Under the pieces are notes generated by a model that did no database searches, was not told the DNA's origin, and saw only the letters and a program-made list of their open reading frames with translations. A stretch of DNA of 64,000 bases from Methylorubrum thiocyanatum (GTDB lineage: Bacteria; Pseudomonadota; Alphaproteobacteria; Rhizobiales; Beijerinckiaceae), in the NCBI GenBank assembly GCA_014138645.1, contig JACJIB010000007.1, positions 186,001 through 250,000 on the forward strand, in the 5' to 3' direction. The translations under genes and the position numbers were made by a program. Shown one piece after another: positions 16,655 through 28,395 of the stretch (the first letter of the stretch is position 1; each line of letters starts with the position of its first letter).

Positions 16655-17566
16655 ATGGTCCGCGCCTTGTCCTTCTGCGCCGCGTCCCCGCCCGCCGCGG
16701 GACCGCACCGTATCGGCGCCGGCCGCTCTTCGGAGGTGTTCGCCGAGGGGCCGGACCGGGTGGTGAAGCTCTACCGGCAACCCTTCGAGCCGGAGGCGGT
16801 GGCGAACGAGCTGGCCGCGAGCCGACTCGCCCACGGTTTCGGCCTTCCGGTGCCGGAGGCGTTCGGCATCGTCGGCCGGGCCGGGCGCGCCGGTATCCTG
16901 TTCGTGCGTCTCGACGGTGCGCCAATGACGGTGCGCTACGCCTACAACCCGCTCGGGCTGCTGCTCGCCCTGCGCCGCGTGGCGCGGATCCAGCACGCGA
17001 TCCACGCCTGTCCGGCTCCCGGCCTGCCCTCGCAGCACGCGCGCCTCCGGCACCAGATCGAGGGGGCGCGGGTGCCCGAGCCTCTGCGGCGGGCGGCGCT
17101 CGCCGCCCTCGACCGCCTGCCGGCGGGCGACCGCCTCTGTCACGGCGATGTGCATCCCGGCAACGTGATCGCGACCGGCGCCGGGCTGCGCCTGATCGAC
17201 TGGCAGAAGGCGAGTGCGGGCGATCCGGCCGCGGATGTGGCCCGCTCCGAACTGATGCTGCGCTACGGCCGGCTCGGCCCTGCCTGGTTCAGCCGGCTCT
17301 TCCCCGTGCGGATGGCCCGTCGGCTGATCGCGGCATGGTACGTGGCGAGCTACCGCGCGGCGAGCGGTCTGCCCGAGGAGGCCATCGCCGCGTGGCGCCT
17401 GCCGGTGGCGGTCTCGCGCCTGTTCGGCCGCCCCTCCGACACCGACGCCGAATTGCTGGCAGAAATCGCCGCGCTGGCGCGCCAAAGACCGGATTCCGAG
17501 AACGCGAGCCTTTTTTCGGGTCCAGGGCGCAAACCCAGTCGCGGGCAACCGGCGTGCTGTCGCTAG
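16655..17566 (+). CDS. APH/choline-kinase-like phosphotransferase
   Basis: A 303-residue kinase-like fold protein of the aminoglycoside phosphotransferase superfamily. The catalytic loop CHGDVHPGNVI (about residues 162-172) and the metal-binding LIDWQKA (about 180) are complete; the N-lobe begins IGAGRSSEVFAE with the ATP strand and VVKLY lysine. Such proteins phosphorylate small alcohols, sugars or antibiotics; nothing here fixes the substrate. It stands alone, convergent with ggt. Confidence 0.8.
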   Translation: MVRALSFCAASPPAAGPHRIGAGRSSEVFAEGPDRVVKLYRQPFEPEAVANELAASRLAHGFGLPVPEAFGIVGRAGRAGILFVRLDGAPMTVRYAYNPLGLLLALRRVARIQHAIHACPAPGLPSQHARLRHQIEGARVPEPLRRAALAALDRLPAGDRLCHGDVHPGNVIATGAGLRLIDWQKASAGDPAADVARSELMLRYGRLGPAWFSRLFPVRMARRLIAAWYVASYRAASGLPEEAIAAWRLPVAVSRLFGRPSDTDAELLAEIAALARQRPDSENASLFSGPGRKPSRGQPACCR

Positions 17567-17568
17567 GA

Positions 17569-17610
17569 CATCGTCCTTCTCCGAAAGCCGACGGCACTTT
17601 CGGGACGATG
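17569..17610. terminator. Two-stage hairpin between the kinase and ggt genes
   Basis: CATCGTC (17569-17575) pairs with GACGATG (17604-17610), and inside it CCGAAAG (17581-17587) pairs with CTTTCGG (17597-17603). It lies between two convergent genes. There is no T-run, so bidirectional termination is an inference. Confidence 0.4.
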
Positions 17611-17611
17611 C

Positions 17612-19444
17612 TCAGGGTCCCTCGGCCAGCGTTCCCCGCTGGCGCGGGTCGGAGGCCCCGGCCAAGAGCCCGTCCTCGGCCATGACCGAATTGGCCGAAC
17701 CCGAGGTCGCGCCGACCTTCACATTGTGACCTTTGGCTCGCAGCAGAGCGAGCGTATCGGGCGAGATGCCTTCCTCGGCCATCAGCACGTCGGGCTGCCA
17801 CTGGTGGTGGATGCGCGGCGCCGCCACCGCCTGGGCGAGGTTCATGCGGAAATCGAGCACGTTCACGATGACCTGAAGCGTGGTCGTGATGATGCGGCTG
17901 CCCCCCGGGCTTCCGGTCACGAGGAGCAGCTTGCCGTCCCGGAACACGAAGGTGGGGGTCATCGAGGAGAGCGGGCGCGCGCCCGGCGCCACGGCGTTGG
18001 CCTCGCCGCCGACGAGACCGTAGGCGTTGCGCGCCCCGGTCTTGGCGGAGAAGTCGTCCATCTCGTTGTTGAGCAGCACCCCCGTGCCCTCGGCCACAAG
18101 GCCGATCCCGTAGGAGAAGTTCAGGGTGTAGGTGTTGGAGACGGCGTTGCCCTCGGCGTCCACCACCGAGAAATGCGTGGTCTGATCGGATTCGTAGGGC
18201 AGCGGATTGCCGGCGCTCACCTCGGCGGCGGTCTTCGCCCGCTCCGGATCGATCTTTTCGCGCAAGGCCGCCGCGTAGGGTTTGGCGGTGAGCCCTGCGA
18301 CGGGCACCCGCGTGCGCGCGGGGTCGCCGAGCCAGGTCGCCCGATCGGCGTAGGCCGGCTTCATCGCCTCCGCCAGCGTGTGCAGCGCCTGCGCACTGCC
18401 CGTGCCCATGCCGGCGAGGTCGTAGCCCTCCAGGATGTTGAGGATCTCGATGAGATGCACGCCGCCGGAACTCGGCGGCGGCATCGAGACGATCTCGTAG
18501 CCGCGATAGGTGCCGCGCACGGGCGTGCGGATCTCCGGCCGGTAGGCGGTGAGGTCGGCGGTGGTCATGATCCCGCCGGCCCCCTGCACGGCCGCCGCGA
18601 TCCTCTCGGCGATCGGCCCCTCGTAGAAGGCGTCCGACCCCCGCTCGGCGATCGTTCTCAGGGTGTCGGCGAGGTCGCGCTGGATGAGCGTCGCACCGCG
18701 GGGCAGCACGTGGTCGCCCTCGAAGAACACCGCCCGGCTCGAGGGCCATTGCCCGAGCAGCCCCGAGGCCCGCGGCAGGGAATCGGCCAGTCCCGATTCG
18801 ACCGGAATGCCGTCGCGGGCGAGCTTTTCGGCTGGGGCGATCAACTCGGCCAGCGAGAGCTTGCCGGAGCCGTAGCGCCGGTGCGCCTCGGCGAGCCCCC
18901 GCACCGTGCCGGGCACGCCCACCGCCTTGCCGGTCCGAGTGGAGGCGGCGCGGTCCGGCTCCCCTTGCGGGTTGAGGAACATGTCGGCGGTGGCGGCGGC
19001 CGGGGCGGTCTCGCGGTAGTCGATGGCGATGGTGTCGGCAGCCCTCTCTCCGGCCGCGGCGCGGTGCACCATCATGAAGCCGCCGCCGCCGAGATTGCCC
19101 GCCCGCGGCAGAGTGACGGCCAGCGCGAAGCCGACCGCCACCGCCGCATCGACGGCGTTGCCGCCTTTCCGCAGAATCTCGACGCCGACGCGGGTGGCGA
19201 GCGCGTCCTGCGACGAGACCATGCCGCGGCGGGCCAGCACCGGCAGGAGACGGGCCTCGTCCGACTGGATCGGCGGCAGTTCGGGTGCGGGCGGCACCGC
19301 CTGCGCGCGGGCCGGTCCCGAGAGGCCGGCCGGAAGGCCCACCGCGAGAGAAGCGGCCAGCGCGGCGGCCAGAAGACGCGTGCAGGAGACACGCGCGTAG
19401 GCGAGACGCGCGCGGGCGGAGCGAACGGTCGAAGGCGAGCTCAT
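17612..19444 (-). CDS. ggt: Gamma-glutamyltransferase
   Basis: Periplasmic enzyme of 610 residues that cleaves and transfers the gamma-glutamyl group of glutathione; it is made as a proenzyme that cuts itself. The N-terminus has a long signal sequence ending PARA-QAV. The large subunit carries NAVDAAVAVGFAL and NLGGGGFMMV. The autocleavage and nucleophile threonine lies at about residue 423 in SDQTTHFSVVD, opening the small subunit, followed by NSYGIGLV-like and GSPGGSRI motifs that bind the glutamyl group. Length is normal. Monocistronic. Confidence 0.93.
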   Translation of the reverse strand: MSSPSTVRSARARLAYARVSCTRLLAAALAASLAVGLPAGLSGPARAQAVPPAPELPPIQSDEARLLPVLARRGMVSSQDALATRVGVEILRKGGNAVDAAVAVGFALAVTLPRAGNLGGGGFMMVHRAAAGERAADTIAIDYRETAPAAATADMFLNPQGEPDRAASTRTGKAVGVPGTVRGLAEAHRRYGSGKLSLAELIAPAEKLARDGIPVESGLADSLPRASGLLGQWPSSRAVFFEGDHVLPRGATLIQRDLADTLRTIAERGSDAFYEGPIAERIAAAVQGAGGIMTTADLTAYRPEIRTPVRGTYRGYEIVSMPPPSSGGVHLIEILNILEGYDLAGMGTGSAQALHTLAEAMKPAYADRATWLGDPARTRVPVAGLTAKPYAAALREKIDPERAKTAAEVSAGNPLPYESDQTTHFSVVDAEGNAVSNTYTLNFSYGIGLVAEGTGVLLNNEMDDFSAKTGARNAYGLVGGEANAVAPGARPLSSMTPTFVFRDGKLLLVTGSPGGSRIITTTLQVIVNVLDFRMNLAQAVAAPRIHHQWQPDVLMAEEGISPDTLALLRAKGHNVKVGATSGSANSVMAEDGLLAGASDPRQRGTLAEGP

Positions 19445-19514
19445 GTCGCGAGCTTACCGCAAATGCGCGGCGCGGCCATGCTCACCGGCCCGCCGAGCCG
19501 CACGGCGCGCCGCG

Positions 19515-19808
19515 CTACCGCCCGCTCAGCGCGGGGCCGCCTGCGGTGCCGCCGGTGCCGGGCGGTCCGCTGGTCGGCGTGCCGCCGATCACGGCGCCCG
19601 GCGTGCCACCGACGACGGCCGGCTCGTTCGGCGTGCCGGCCGGGGGAGCGGCCGTGCTCGGACCGGGCACCGGCCGCGACCCCGTGGCCGAGGCCTTCGG
19701 GCTCGGCGGCGAGGGCGGCGCGGCCCCGCCCGCCTGCGCCAAGGCCGCGGTCGGGAGGCTCAGGGCCAGAACCAGGGCGATCGTCGTGAACCGCGTCGTG
19801 AACCGCAT
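19515..19808 (-). CDS. Small secreted Pro/Gly-rich protein
   Basis: A 97-residue exported protein. MRFTTRFTTIALVLALSLP opens a clear Sec signal ending ALA-QAG. The mature part is low-complexity, with repeated GGTPG/GTPN-type turns and many Pro, Gly, Ser and Thr and no Cys. Nothing else is recognised. It follows ggt's start on the same strand by about 70 bases upstream and is probably transcribed separately. Confidence 0.6.
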   Translation of the reverse strand: MRFTTRFTTIALVLALSLPTAALAQAGGAAPPSPPSPKASATGSRPVPGPSTAAPPAGTPNEPAVVGGTPGAVIGGTPTSGPPGTGGTAGGPALSGR

Positions 19809-19898
19809 GGGGTGTCCTGACCGGGGAGGGGGTATCCCTCAACCCGGCTTCCCCCGGAAAGTTCGCGCCGACCGATCCGGACGGCGCTCTGCGTCCCC

Positions 19899-19935
19899 GA
19901 GCCTCGTCCCGGATCCCGGATCCGGGACGAGGCTC
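19899..19935. repeat. 17-bp perfect inverted repeat
   Basis: GAGCCTCGTCCCGGATC (19899-19915) and its exact complement (19919-19935) are separated by only CCG. This very strong cruciform lies between two small secreted-protein genes. There is no T-run on the minus strand, so it may be a dispersed extragenic palindrome that can also end transcription. Confidence 0.6.
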
Positions 19936-19988
19936 CTGTTCTTGCGTCGTCTTCCTCGAGAGAAGGCAGCTTCCTTTCGGACTGCGTT

Positions 19989-20288
19989 CTACCGGTAACC
20001 GAGCCGATAGCGGGGATGGGCCGAGGCCGGGTCGTGCAGGCGCGGATCGGCGTGGCGCATCGAGCGGTGGACCCGCCGCTCCGCCTCCGCCGGCTGATGA
20101 TAGCGCAGCGATTCCTGATGCGCGTGGAAGTGATGATCCCAATGGCGCGTGCTGGGATGCCAGTCCACGGTCTCGGCCGGGCGTCCGGCGATGAGGCCCG
20201 GCTGCGGCAGCGCGGGCGCGGCGGAGGCCGCCGTGACGCCGAGGGCGCCGAGCGCGAGGCCGGCTGCGAGGGTGGGGATGCGTCGCAT
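19989..20288 (-). CDS. Small secreted His-rich protein
   Basis: A 99-residue exported protein. The signal peptide MRRIPTLAAGLALGALGVTA ends at ASA-AP. The mature part has unusually many His, Arg and aromatic residues (TRHWDHHFHAHQESLRYHQ, then RRVHRSMRHADPRLHD), which suggests metal binding, an inference only. An upstream in-frame ATG (20309) would add Lys/Arg-rich residues and is less likely. Confidence 0.6.
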   Translation of the reverse strand: MRRIPTLAAGLALGALGVTAASAAPALPQPGLIAGRPAETVDWHPSTRHWDHHFHAHQESLRYHQPAEAERRVHRSMRHADPRLHDPASAHPRYRLGYR

Positions 20289-20697
20289 CTTCTTGCGTCT
20301 CCTCCACACACGGAAATCGTGTGTCGTGATCTGTCATAAAACGTTCACATGCCGGCTCCTCGTCCCGGGAAATTTTGCGAATCAGTTTTAAAACCCGCTG
20401 AAATGACTGGGATTTTGTTCGATCGTGCGCCGTCACGCGCGGGGTCGAACGATCCATCCGGCGCGCTGGGACGGATCGCGCGCGCTGCGTGCTCCAACGC
20501 ACCTGCAACCGAAGCGGGCGGCGCCGGAAGGTGGCGCCGCCCGCCTCACGATACGCCCCGCTTCGATGGCCAGGGTCCGGACAGCACGATGCCGACGACC
20601 GGTCCCCGGGATGAGCGGGGTCCGGCGTCGGCACCGGGGGCGTGCGGGGATGAGACGGCGGGTGGGCGCGTGGCGCCCCGCCCGCCGGGCCGGCCGG
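20289..20697. other. Intergenic region, with terminator-like stem
   Basis: A 409-base gap. 20330-20430 is AT-rich and probably holds the promoter of the His-rich gene. At 20657-20686 a strong stem (GGCGGG-T-GGGCGC against GCGCCC-CG-CCCGCC, three-base loop) lies just after the stop of the 63-residue gene on the minus strand and may end its transcript. No coding frame stands out. Confidence 0.45.
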
Positions 20698-20889
20698 TTA
20701 GGCGGCGTCTTCCGCGTCGTCTCCGTCGAGGATCGATTCCAGATCGCCCGTGAGCGCGTCGAGCTGATCCGGTGTCGCCCGGATCTTGAACTTCGTTCCG
20801 TCCGCGGCTTCCACCGCGATCTCGATGTGGTCCTCGACCCTTGCGGCGAGCGCCTGCTTGAGGGTGTAGGTCGTCACGTCCTTGGCCAT
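20698..20889 (-). CDS. Small conserved-type hypothetical protein
   Basis: A 63-residue cytoplasmic protein that I do not recognise by name. It reads as a short mixed alpha/beta chain (VTTYTLKQALAARVEDHIEIAV) with a strongly acidic tail (LESILDGDDAEDAA). The ATG at 20889 has GGGAGA six bases upstream; an ATG four codons earlier is followed, not preceded, by that site. The regular codon use and good ribosome site support a real gene. Confidence 0.6.
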   Translation of the reverse strand: MAKDVTTYTLKQALAARVEDHIEIAVEAADGTKFKIRATPDQLDALTGDLESILDGDDAEDAA

Positions 20890-21059
20890 GCGGTCTCCCA
20901 TAGGGGCGTTGGTCGTTGGGAGGTGGGAAGCGCCGTGAGGCGAAGTCGTTCCTTCGACGCGCCTGTCGATTGGCCCGTCGACCGGCCTGCCGCTCGCCCT
21001 GCCCTCGGGGTACCGGCCCGTTAAGCCGGCCTTGATGGCTTCGGAGGCATCTCGCCGCC

Positions 21060-21518
21060 ATGAACGCGCCGAGGCCTCTCATTGCTCGATTCGTGGCTCA
21101 GCTCTTCGCTCAGCCTCTGGCTCAGCTCTTGGCTCAACTCTTGGCTCAGCTCCTGGCCTTGTCCGTGATCGGCGGCAGCCTTGGCGCTGCGGCGGCCGGG
21201 ACGCGCCAATTCGGATTTTTCGAAGAGGCGCGGATCCTCGAAGAGGCGTGGCACGGCTGCGTGCGGGAGGCCTATGCCCGGCAGCCGGCGGGGCAGAGCC
21301 GGGCCGGCGCGCAGCGAAACGTCCTCGACGAGTGCCGGGAGCACGAGGACCGGCTGGTGGCGGCCACGATGCGCGAACAGGCTCGCGAGGACGAGGCCGC
21401 GCGGCGCGCCGGCCGGGCCCCGACCGTCCGGGCGGGGGGCGGAACCTGGGCCTGGGCCGCCTCCGTCGCGGCCTACGTCGTCGATCCCGTCACCTCCTGG
21501 CTGCAGGGATGGCGCTAG
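21060..21518 (+). CDS. Exported hypothetical protein with repeat-built signal peptide
   Basis: A 152-residue exported protein of unknown function. Its N-terminal hydrophobic segment is made of five four-residue units (AQLF, AQPL, AQLL, AQLL, AQLL) encoded by a 12-bp tandem repeat, followed by ALSVIGGSLGAAAA as the end of the signal. The mature part is a charged helical domain with two Cys (HGCVREAY, LDECREHEDR) that could form a disulfide, ending in an aromatic segment (TWAWAASVAAYVVDPVTSWLQGW). It converges on the OmpW gene. Confidence 0.55.
   Translation: MNAPRPLIARFVAQLFAQPLAQLLAQLLAQLLALSVIGGSLGAAAAGTRQFGFFEEARILEEAWHGCVREAYARQPAGQSRAGAQRNVLDECREHEDRLVAATMREQAREDEAARRAGRAPTVRAGGGTWAWAASVAAYVVDPVTSWLQGWR
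21096..21155 (+). repeat. 12-bp tandem repeat, five copies, in a signal peptide
   Basis: Five units of 12 bases of the type GCTCAGCTCTTG run head to tail at 21096-21155 with only a few differences. They encode Ala-Gln-Leu-Leu units within the export signal of the hypothetical protein. Copy-number change would keep the frame. Confidence 0.85.
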
Positions 21519-21607
21519 AGCCGTACCCGACCTGATGCAATCGGGGGGATGCGGCTCCCGCTGCCCCGGCCGGGGCAACGCCCGGCCGGGTCGAAGCCGG
21601 CTGCCGT

Positions 21608-22324
21608 TCAGAAGCGGTAGCCGAGGCCCGCGCCGATGATCAGCATGTCGAGCCGCACCGTCGCGCTGCCGGCGCCGATCCGCGAGACCAGCGGCGGCAG
21701 GAAGATCTTCTTGATCTCCATGTTGGCGAACCACGCGCCGCCGAGATGATAGTCGAAGCCGGCCTGGAGCATCGGCCCCAGCTGCGGGTCGGCCTTCATC
21801 TCGGTGATCAGGGGCTTGGCCGGCTCGTAGGCGATCGGATGCGTGTAGCCGGCCCCCGCGCCGACATACGGGTTGAAGGCGTTGTCGGGCAGGAAGTGGA
21901 ACTGCACCGCGCCGGTCAGATTGAGGCTCCAGGTCGAGCCGATCGGCAGGTCGCCGATGAACGACCCGCGGATCGAGGTCTTGGTCGAGACGACGCCGAC
22001 CTGGCCGGCGACCGCGAAGTGATCGGACAGGAAGTAGGTCACGTCGAGGTCCGGCAGGGCGCGGGCCGGGGTGACGACGCGCCCGCCGATCGGCTCGACC
22101 CGCGAGAACTGCCCGACGGGGATGGAGCCGATGACCCGGCCGCGCACGAGCAGGCTCCCCGCGGTCAGCCCGCCTTCGGAGGCCGAAGCCGCGGCCGGGT
22201 CGGCGGCCCGGGCCGGGGCGGACATCGCGGCCAGGCCGAGCGCGGCCGTGAGAGCCGAAGCCCCGAGAATCGAAGATCCGAGAATCGAAGCCCTGAGAGC
22301 CGAAGCTCCGCGCCGCGGCGACAT
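21608..22324 (-). CDS. OmpW family outer membrane protein
   Basis: An eight-stranded outer-membrane beta-barrel of the OmpW family, 238 residues from the chosen start. Family marks include NPYVGAGAGYTH, the strand DLDVTYFLSDHFAVAG, GSTWSLNLTGAVQFHF, and the C-terminal aromatic LIIGAGLGYRF that directs insertion. The signal peptide holds four five-residue repeats (GASAL, RASIL, GSSIL, GASAL) before its AMSAPARA cleavage region. A further ATG at 22399 has a decent GAGACGA ribosome site and would add 25 residues; I prefer 22324 because it gives a normal signal. Confidence 0.85.
   Translation of the reverse strand: MSPRRGASALRASILGSSILGASALTAALGLAAMSAPARAADPAAASASEGGLTAGSLLVRGRVIGSIPVGQFSRVEPIGGRVVTPARALPDLDVTYFLSDHFAVAGQVGVVSTKTSIRGSFIGDLPIGSTWSLNLTGAVQFHFLPDNAFNPYVGAGAGYTHPIAYEPAKPLITEMKADPQLGPMLQAGFDYHLGGAWFANMEIKKIFLPPLVSRIGAGSATVRLDMLIIGAGLGYRF
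22250..22309 (-). repeat. 15-bp tandem repeat, four copies, in the OmpW signal peptide
   Basis: Four head-to-tail 15-base units (plus strand GAGAATCGAAGCCCT type) at 22250-22309 encode GASAL, RASIL, GSSIL and GASAL in the hydrophobic core of the signal peptide. The unit keeps the reading frame. Confidence 0.85.
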
Positions 22325-22430
22325 GCGCCCGGATGAGGCGAGGACGTGATGACACTTCCGCCCGGAGGCACGGCGGGACAGGGCAAAATGATCAAACATG
22401 GTCGTCTCAAAGGTCCGTGGGAGAAACGTT

Positions 22431-23681
<1,251 letters not shown>

Positions 23682-23820
23682 GGCCGTTCAGGTCCTTTAC
23701 GGAAGGCCCGCAAGCTGAAGTGCTCCTGCGCCGGAGCAAGTGCCGGTTCGGTGGCAAGGCGCGTCGAGACCGTGGTTCAGTGCCGCTCCCGCCGGCCGCG
23801 CGGCGGTGATCCGCCCGGTG

Positions 23821-24876
23821 TCAGGGGGCTGCATGGCTCAGGGACTTCGGTTGTCGCTCCGCCTCTCTCCCTCTCGGCGCCTGCGCCGTCCCGGCGAGGA
23901 GTTCGGTCAGCGCCGCGCTCGTGACGGGACGGCTGAACAGGAAGCCCTGCAACTCCCTGGAACCGAACTCGCGCAGCAGCTGGGCCTCGTCCTCGGTCTC
24001 GATCCCTTCGGCGGTCACCGCCATGCCGAAGTGATGTGCGATGTCGTGCATCGTCCGGACCAGGAACCAGCTCTCCCGCGCCTCACCCAGGTCCCGGATG
24101 AACGAGCGGTCGATCTTGATCCGGTCGAAGACGAAGCGCTGCAGGTAGCCGAGCGACGCGAAGCCGGTTCCGAAATCATCGAGGGCCACGCTGACGCCCA
24201 GCGCCCGGACCGCCATGATGCCGTTGAGCGCGACGGCGGCGTCGCGCATCGGAACCCCTTCGGTCAGCTCCAGTTCGAGCCGGCGGGCCGCCAACCCGCT
24301 GGCCTGCAGGGCTGCGGCGACCTGGGCCGCGAAGCCCGGCGCCTGCAATTGGACCGGCGAGACGTTGACCGAGACCCGGCAGTGCTCCGGCCACGCCGCC
24401 GCCTGACGGCAGGCGGTTTCGAGAACCCAGCGCCCGATCGGGCCGATCGCGCCCGTCTCCTCGGCGAGCGGCACGAAATCGGCGGGCGACACCGGTCCCA
24501 GGATCGGATGGTCCCAGCGCAGCAACGCTTCACAGCCGGTGATCGCCCTCGTCGCCGCCGACACGATGGGCTGGTAGGCGAGCGAGAACTCGTCTCCGTC
24601 CAGGGCCGCCTGGAGATCGGCGAGTCCCAGATCCGCGAATCGGGGCTGGAGGGGCTGTGCGCCGGCGGGCACCGCGGCAGCGGGGGGCCCCGAGCCGAGG
24701 GTCGGCGCGGACAAGCGGATCAAGGCAGCGGGCTTGATCGGGGCGGCGCCCTGCTCCGCTTCGGCGAGAGGCGGGCGGTGCGGCAGGACAGCGGGCTCGC
24801 CTCTCATAGAAGGCGCTGTACGCGGATGGCTGTGCGCATGGTGTTCCGGGCCGCCTGTGCGCTGGTTGCAAGCCAT
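23821..24876 (-). CDS. EAL-domain c-di-GMP phosphodiesterase
   Basis: A cytoplasmic EAL protein of 351 residues that should hydrolyse c-di-GMP. The EAL signature is CEALLRW (about residue 117); metal ligands and the loop-6 region are intact in NVSPVQLQ, LELTEG, ALDDFGTGFASL, KIDRSFI and AEGIETE. The first 75 residues are Pro/Ala-rich and probably disordered. A start at 24807 would remove much of this tail. No sensory domain is fused. Confidence 0.88.
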   Translation of the reverse strand: MACNQRTGGPEHHAHSHPRTAPSMRGEPAVLPHRPPLAEAEQGAAPIKPAALIRLSAPTLGSGPPAAAVPAGAQPLQPRFADLGLADLQAALDGDEFSLAYQPIVSAATRAITGCEALLRWDHPILGPVSPADFVPLAEETGAIGPIGRWVLETACRQAAAWPEHCRVSVNVSPVQLQAPGFAAQVAAALQASGLAARRLELELTEGVPMRDAAVALNGIMAVRALGVSVALDDFGTGFASLGYLQRFVFDRIKIDRSFIRDLGEARESWFLVRTMHDIAHHFGMAVTAEGIETEDEAQLLREFGSRELQGFLFSRPVTSAALTELLAGTAQAPRGREAERQPKSLSHAAP

Positions 24877-25140
24877 GGGCTTCTGACGTTCAATCCAACA
24901 AATGATAATCCCTCGGAACCTAAGAAAAAGTTATCGTATGTTTGCCTCAACTCCGTTTTCGGTGGCCCTATGCCGAAAGCGGGAGCGTTTCCATCGAAGT
25001 AGTCCGGTGGCTGGTCTCCCCCGGCCGATGCGCGTCAGACAACCTCCGGCCGATCCTGTCGGGCTGGCGGATGTCGGCTTGGCTCGAACGCCGCGCAGGC
25101 TCGCTGATACCGCCTCCGCTCTGGTCGAGCGGATGCCGTA
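24877..25140. other. Short AT-rich gap
   Basis: 264 bases between the EAL gene start and the DUF808 stop. 24890-24960 is AT-rich and likely carries the EAL promoter. No gene seen. Confidence 0.4.
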
Positions 25141-26124
25141 TCAGGCCTCCTTTCTCCGCATCGGCAGAAGCCGCGTCATCGCCGTCCAGGCGGGGGCCAG
25201 AACCTTGCTGGCCAGCGGGATCAGCGCGAAGCCGACGACGAGCCCGATCACGCCCGCGCCGGCCGCCGTCACCAGCCACTCGACCGCGCCGCCGAGCGCC
25301 GGCACGGCCCCGGCGGCCGCCACCGCCGCGGCGTGGATCCCATGCTCCGGGCCGGCGAGGCCGTAGGCCGCGAGGCTGTGGACGATGATGCCGCCGCCGA
25401 CCCACACCATCGCGGCGGTGCCGAGAAGGGCGAGCGCCTTGAGGAAGACGGGCATGCCGCGCACCAGCCCGCGGCCGATCGCGGCCAGCACGCCGCTGCC
25501 CCGCCGGGCCAGCGCCACGCCGACGTCGTCGGCCTTCACGATCAGGGCGACCGCACCGTAGACCGCCACCGTGATGCCGATGGCCACGAGCGCCATCACC
25601 ACGGCCCGCGACCAGACCGTGCCGGCATCCAGGCTCGACAGGGTGATGGCCATGATCTCGGCCGAGAGGATGAAGTCGGTCTTGATCGCGCTGGAGACCC
25701 GCCGTTCCTCCAGAACCTGCGCATCCGGGGCCGCCTGCGCGCCCGTCTCGTGAGCGGGCGCCTCGTGCGGCACGATCATCTCGTAGACCTTCTCGGCCCC
25801 CTCGTAGGCGAGGTAGAGGCCGCCGAGCAGCAGGAGCGGCGTGATCGCCCAGGGCGCGAAGGCGCTGAGCAGCAGCGCGGCCGGCAGCAGGAACACCAGC
25901 TTGTTGATCAGCGAGCCGCGGGCGATGCGCCAGACGATCGGCAATTCGCGGTCGGGCGAGAAGCCGACGACGTAGCGGGGCGTCACCGCGGCGTCGTCGA
26001 TCACGACGCCGGCCGCCTTGGACCCGGCCTTGCCGGCCTGGGCCGCCACGTCGTCCAGCGAGGCGGCCGCGACCTTCGTCAGGGCGACCACGTCATCCAA
26101 GAGGGCTAGCAGTCCGACGCTCAC
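25141..26124 (-). CDS. DUF808 family inner-membrane protein
   Basis: A membrane protein of about 327 residues of the DUF808 (YedI-like) family, function unknown. The family start SVGLLALLDDVVALTKVAAASLDD and the segment AVTPRYVVGFSPDRELPIVWRIA are diagnostic, followed by seven to eight hydrophobic helices and SSAIKTDFILSAEIMAI. The GTG at 26124 with AGGCGA upstream gives the usual N-terminus; an ATG four codons earlier (26136) is the alternative, and longer readings are Arg-rich and improbable. Confidence 0.85.
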   Translation of the reverse strand: MSVGLLALLDDVVALTKVAAASLDDVAAQAGKAGSKAAGVVIDDAAVTPRYVVGFSPDRELPIVWRIARGSLINKLVFLLPAALLLSAFAPWAITPLLLLGGLYLAYEGAEKVYEMIVPHEAPAHETGAQAAPDAQVLEERRVSSAIKTDFILSAEIMAITLSSLDAGTVWSRAVVMALVAIGITVAVYGAVALIVKADDVGVALARRGSGVLAAIGRGLVRGMPVFLKALALLGTAAMVWVGGGIIVHSLAAYGLAGPEHGIHAAAVAAAGAVPALGGAVEWLVTAAGAGVIGLVVGFALIPLASKVLAPAWTAMTRLLPMRRKEA

Positions 26125-26260
26125 AACTCGCCTCATCCCGTTCTCTGCACGCCGAGCATATGGCGCAGCGTGGCGGTTGGGCGAGGACGCATCGCGCAAG
26201 GCCGTGGGCGGATCGCCCTCATCCCGGCAGAAGACGGCCCTTCGAGAGGAAGACAGGGCG

Positions 26261-26314
26261 CAAGCAAAGGCCCCGCGCATCGCTCCGGATGGTCTCCGGG
26301 GCAATGCGCGGGGC
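26261..26314 (-). terminator. Terminator of the encapsulin operon
   Basis: On the minus strand GCCCCGCGCAT (26304-26314) pairs with ATGCGCGGGGC (26270-26280), with a further CCGGA / TCCGG stem inside, and is followed by CTTTGCTT. It lies about 40 bases after the desulfurase stop. Confidence 0.7.
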
Positions 26315-26349
26315 GGTTCGTCGGCGGGCGCTTGAGGTCGGAACGCGCT

Positions 26350-28381
<2,032 letters not shown>

Positions 28382-28395
<14 letters not shown>

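Noticed and set aside
21096..21155. CRISPR-like direct repeat
   Set aside because: The units are contiguous with no spacers and encode part of a signal peptide.
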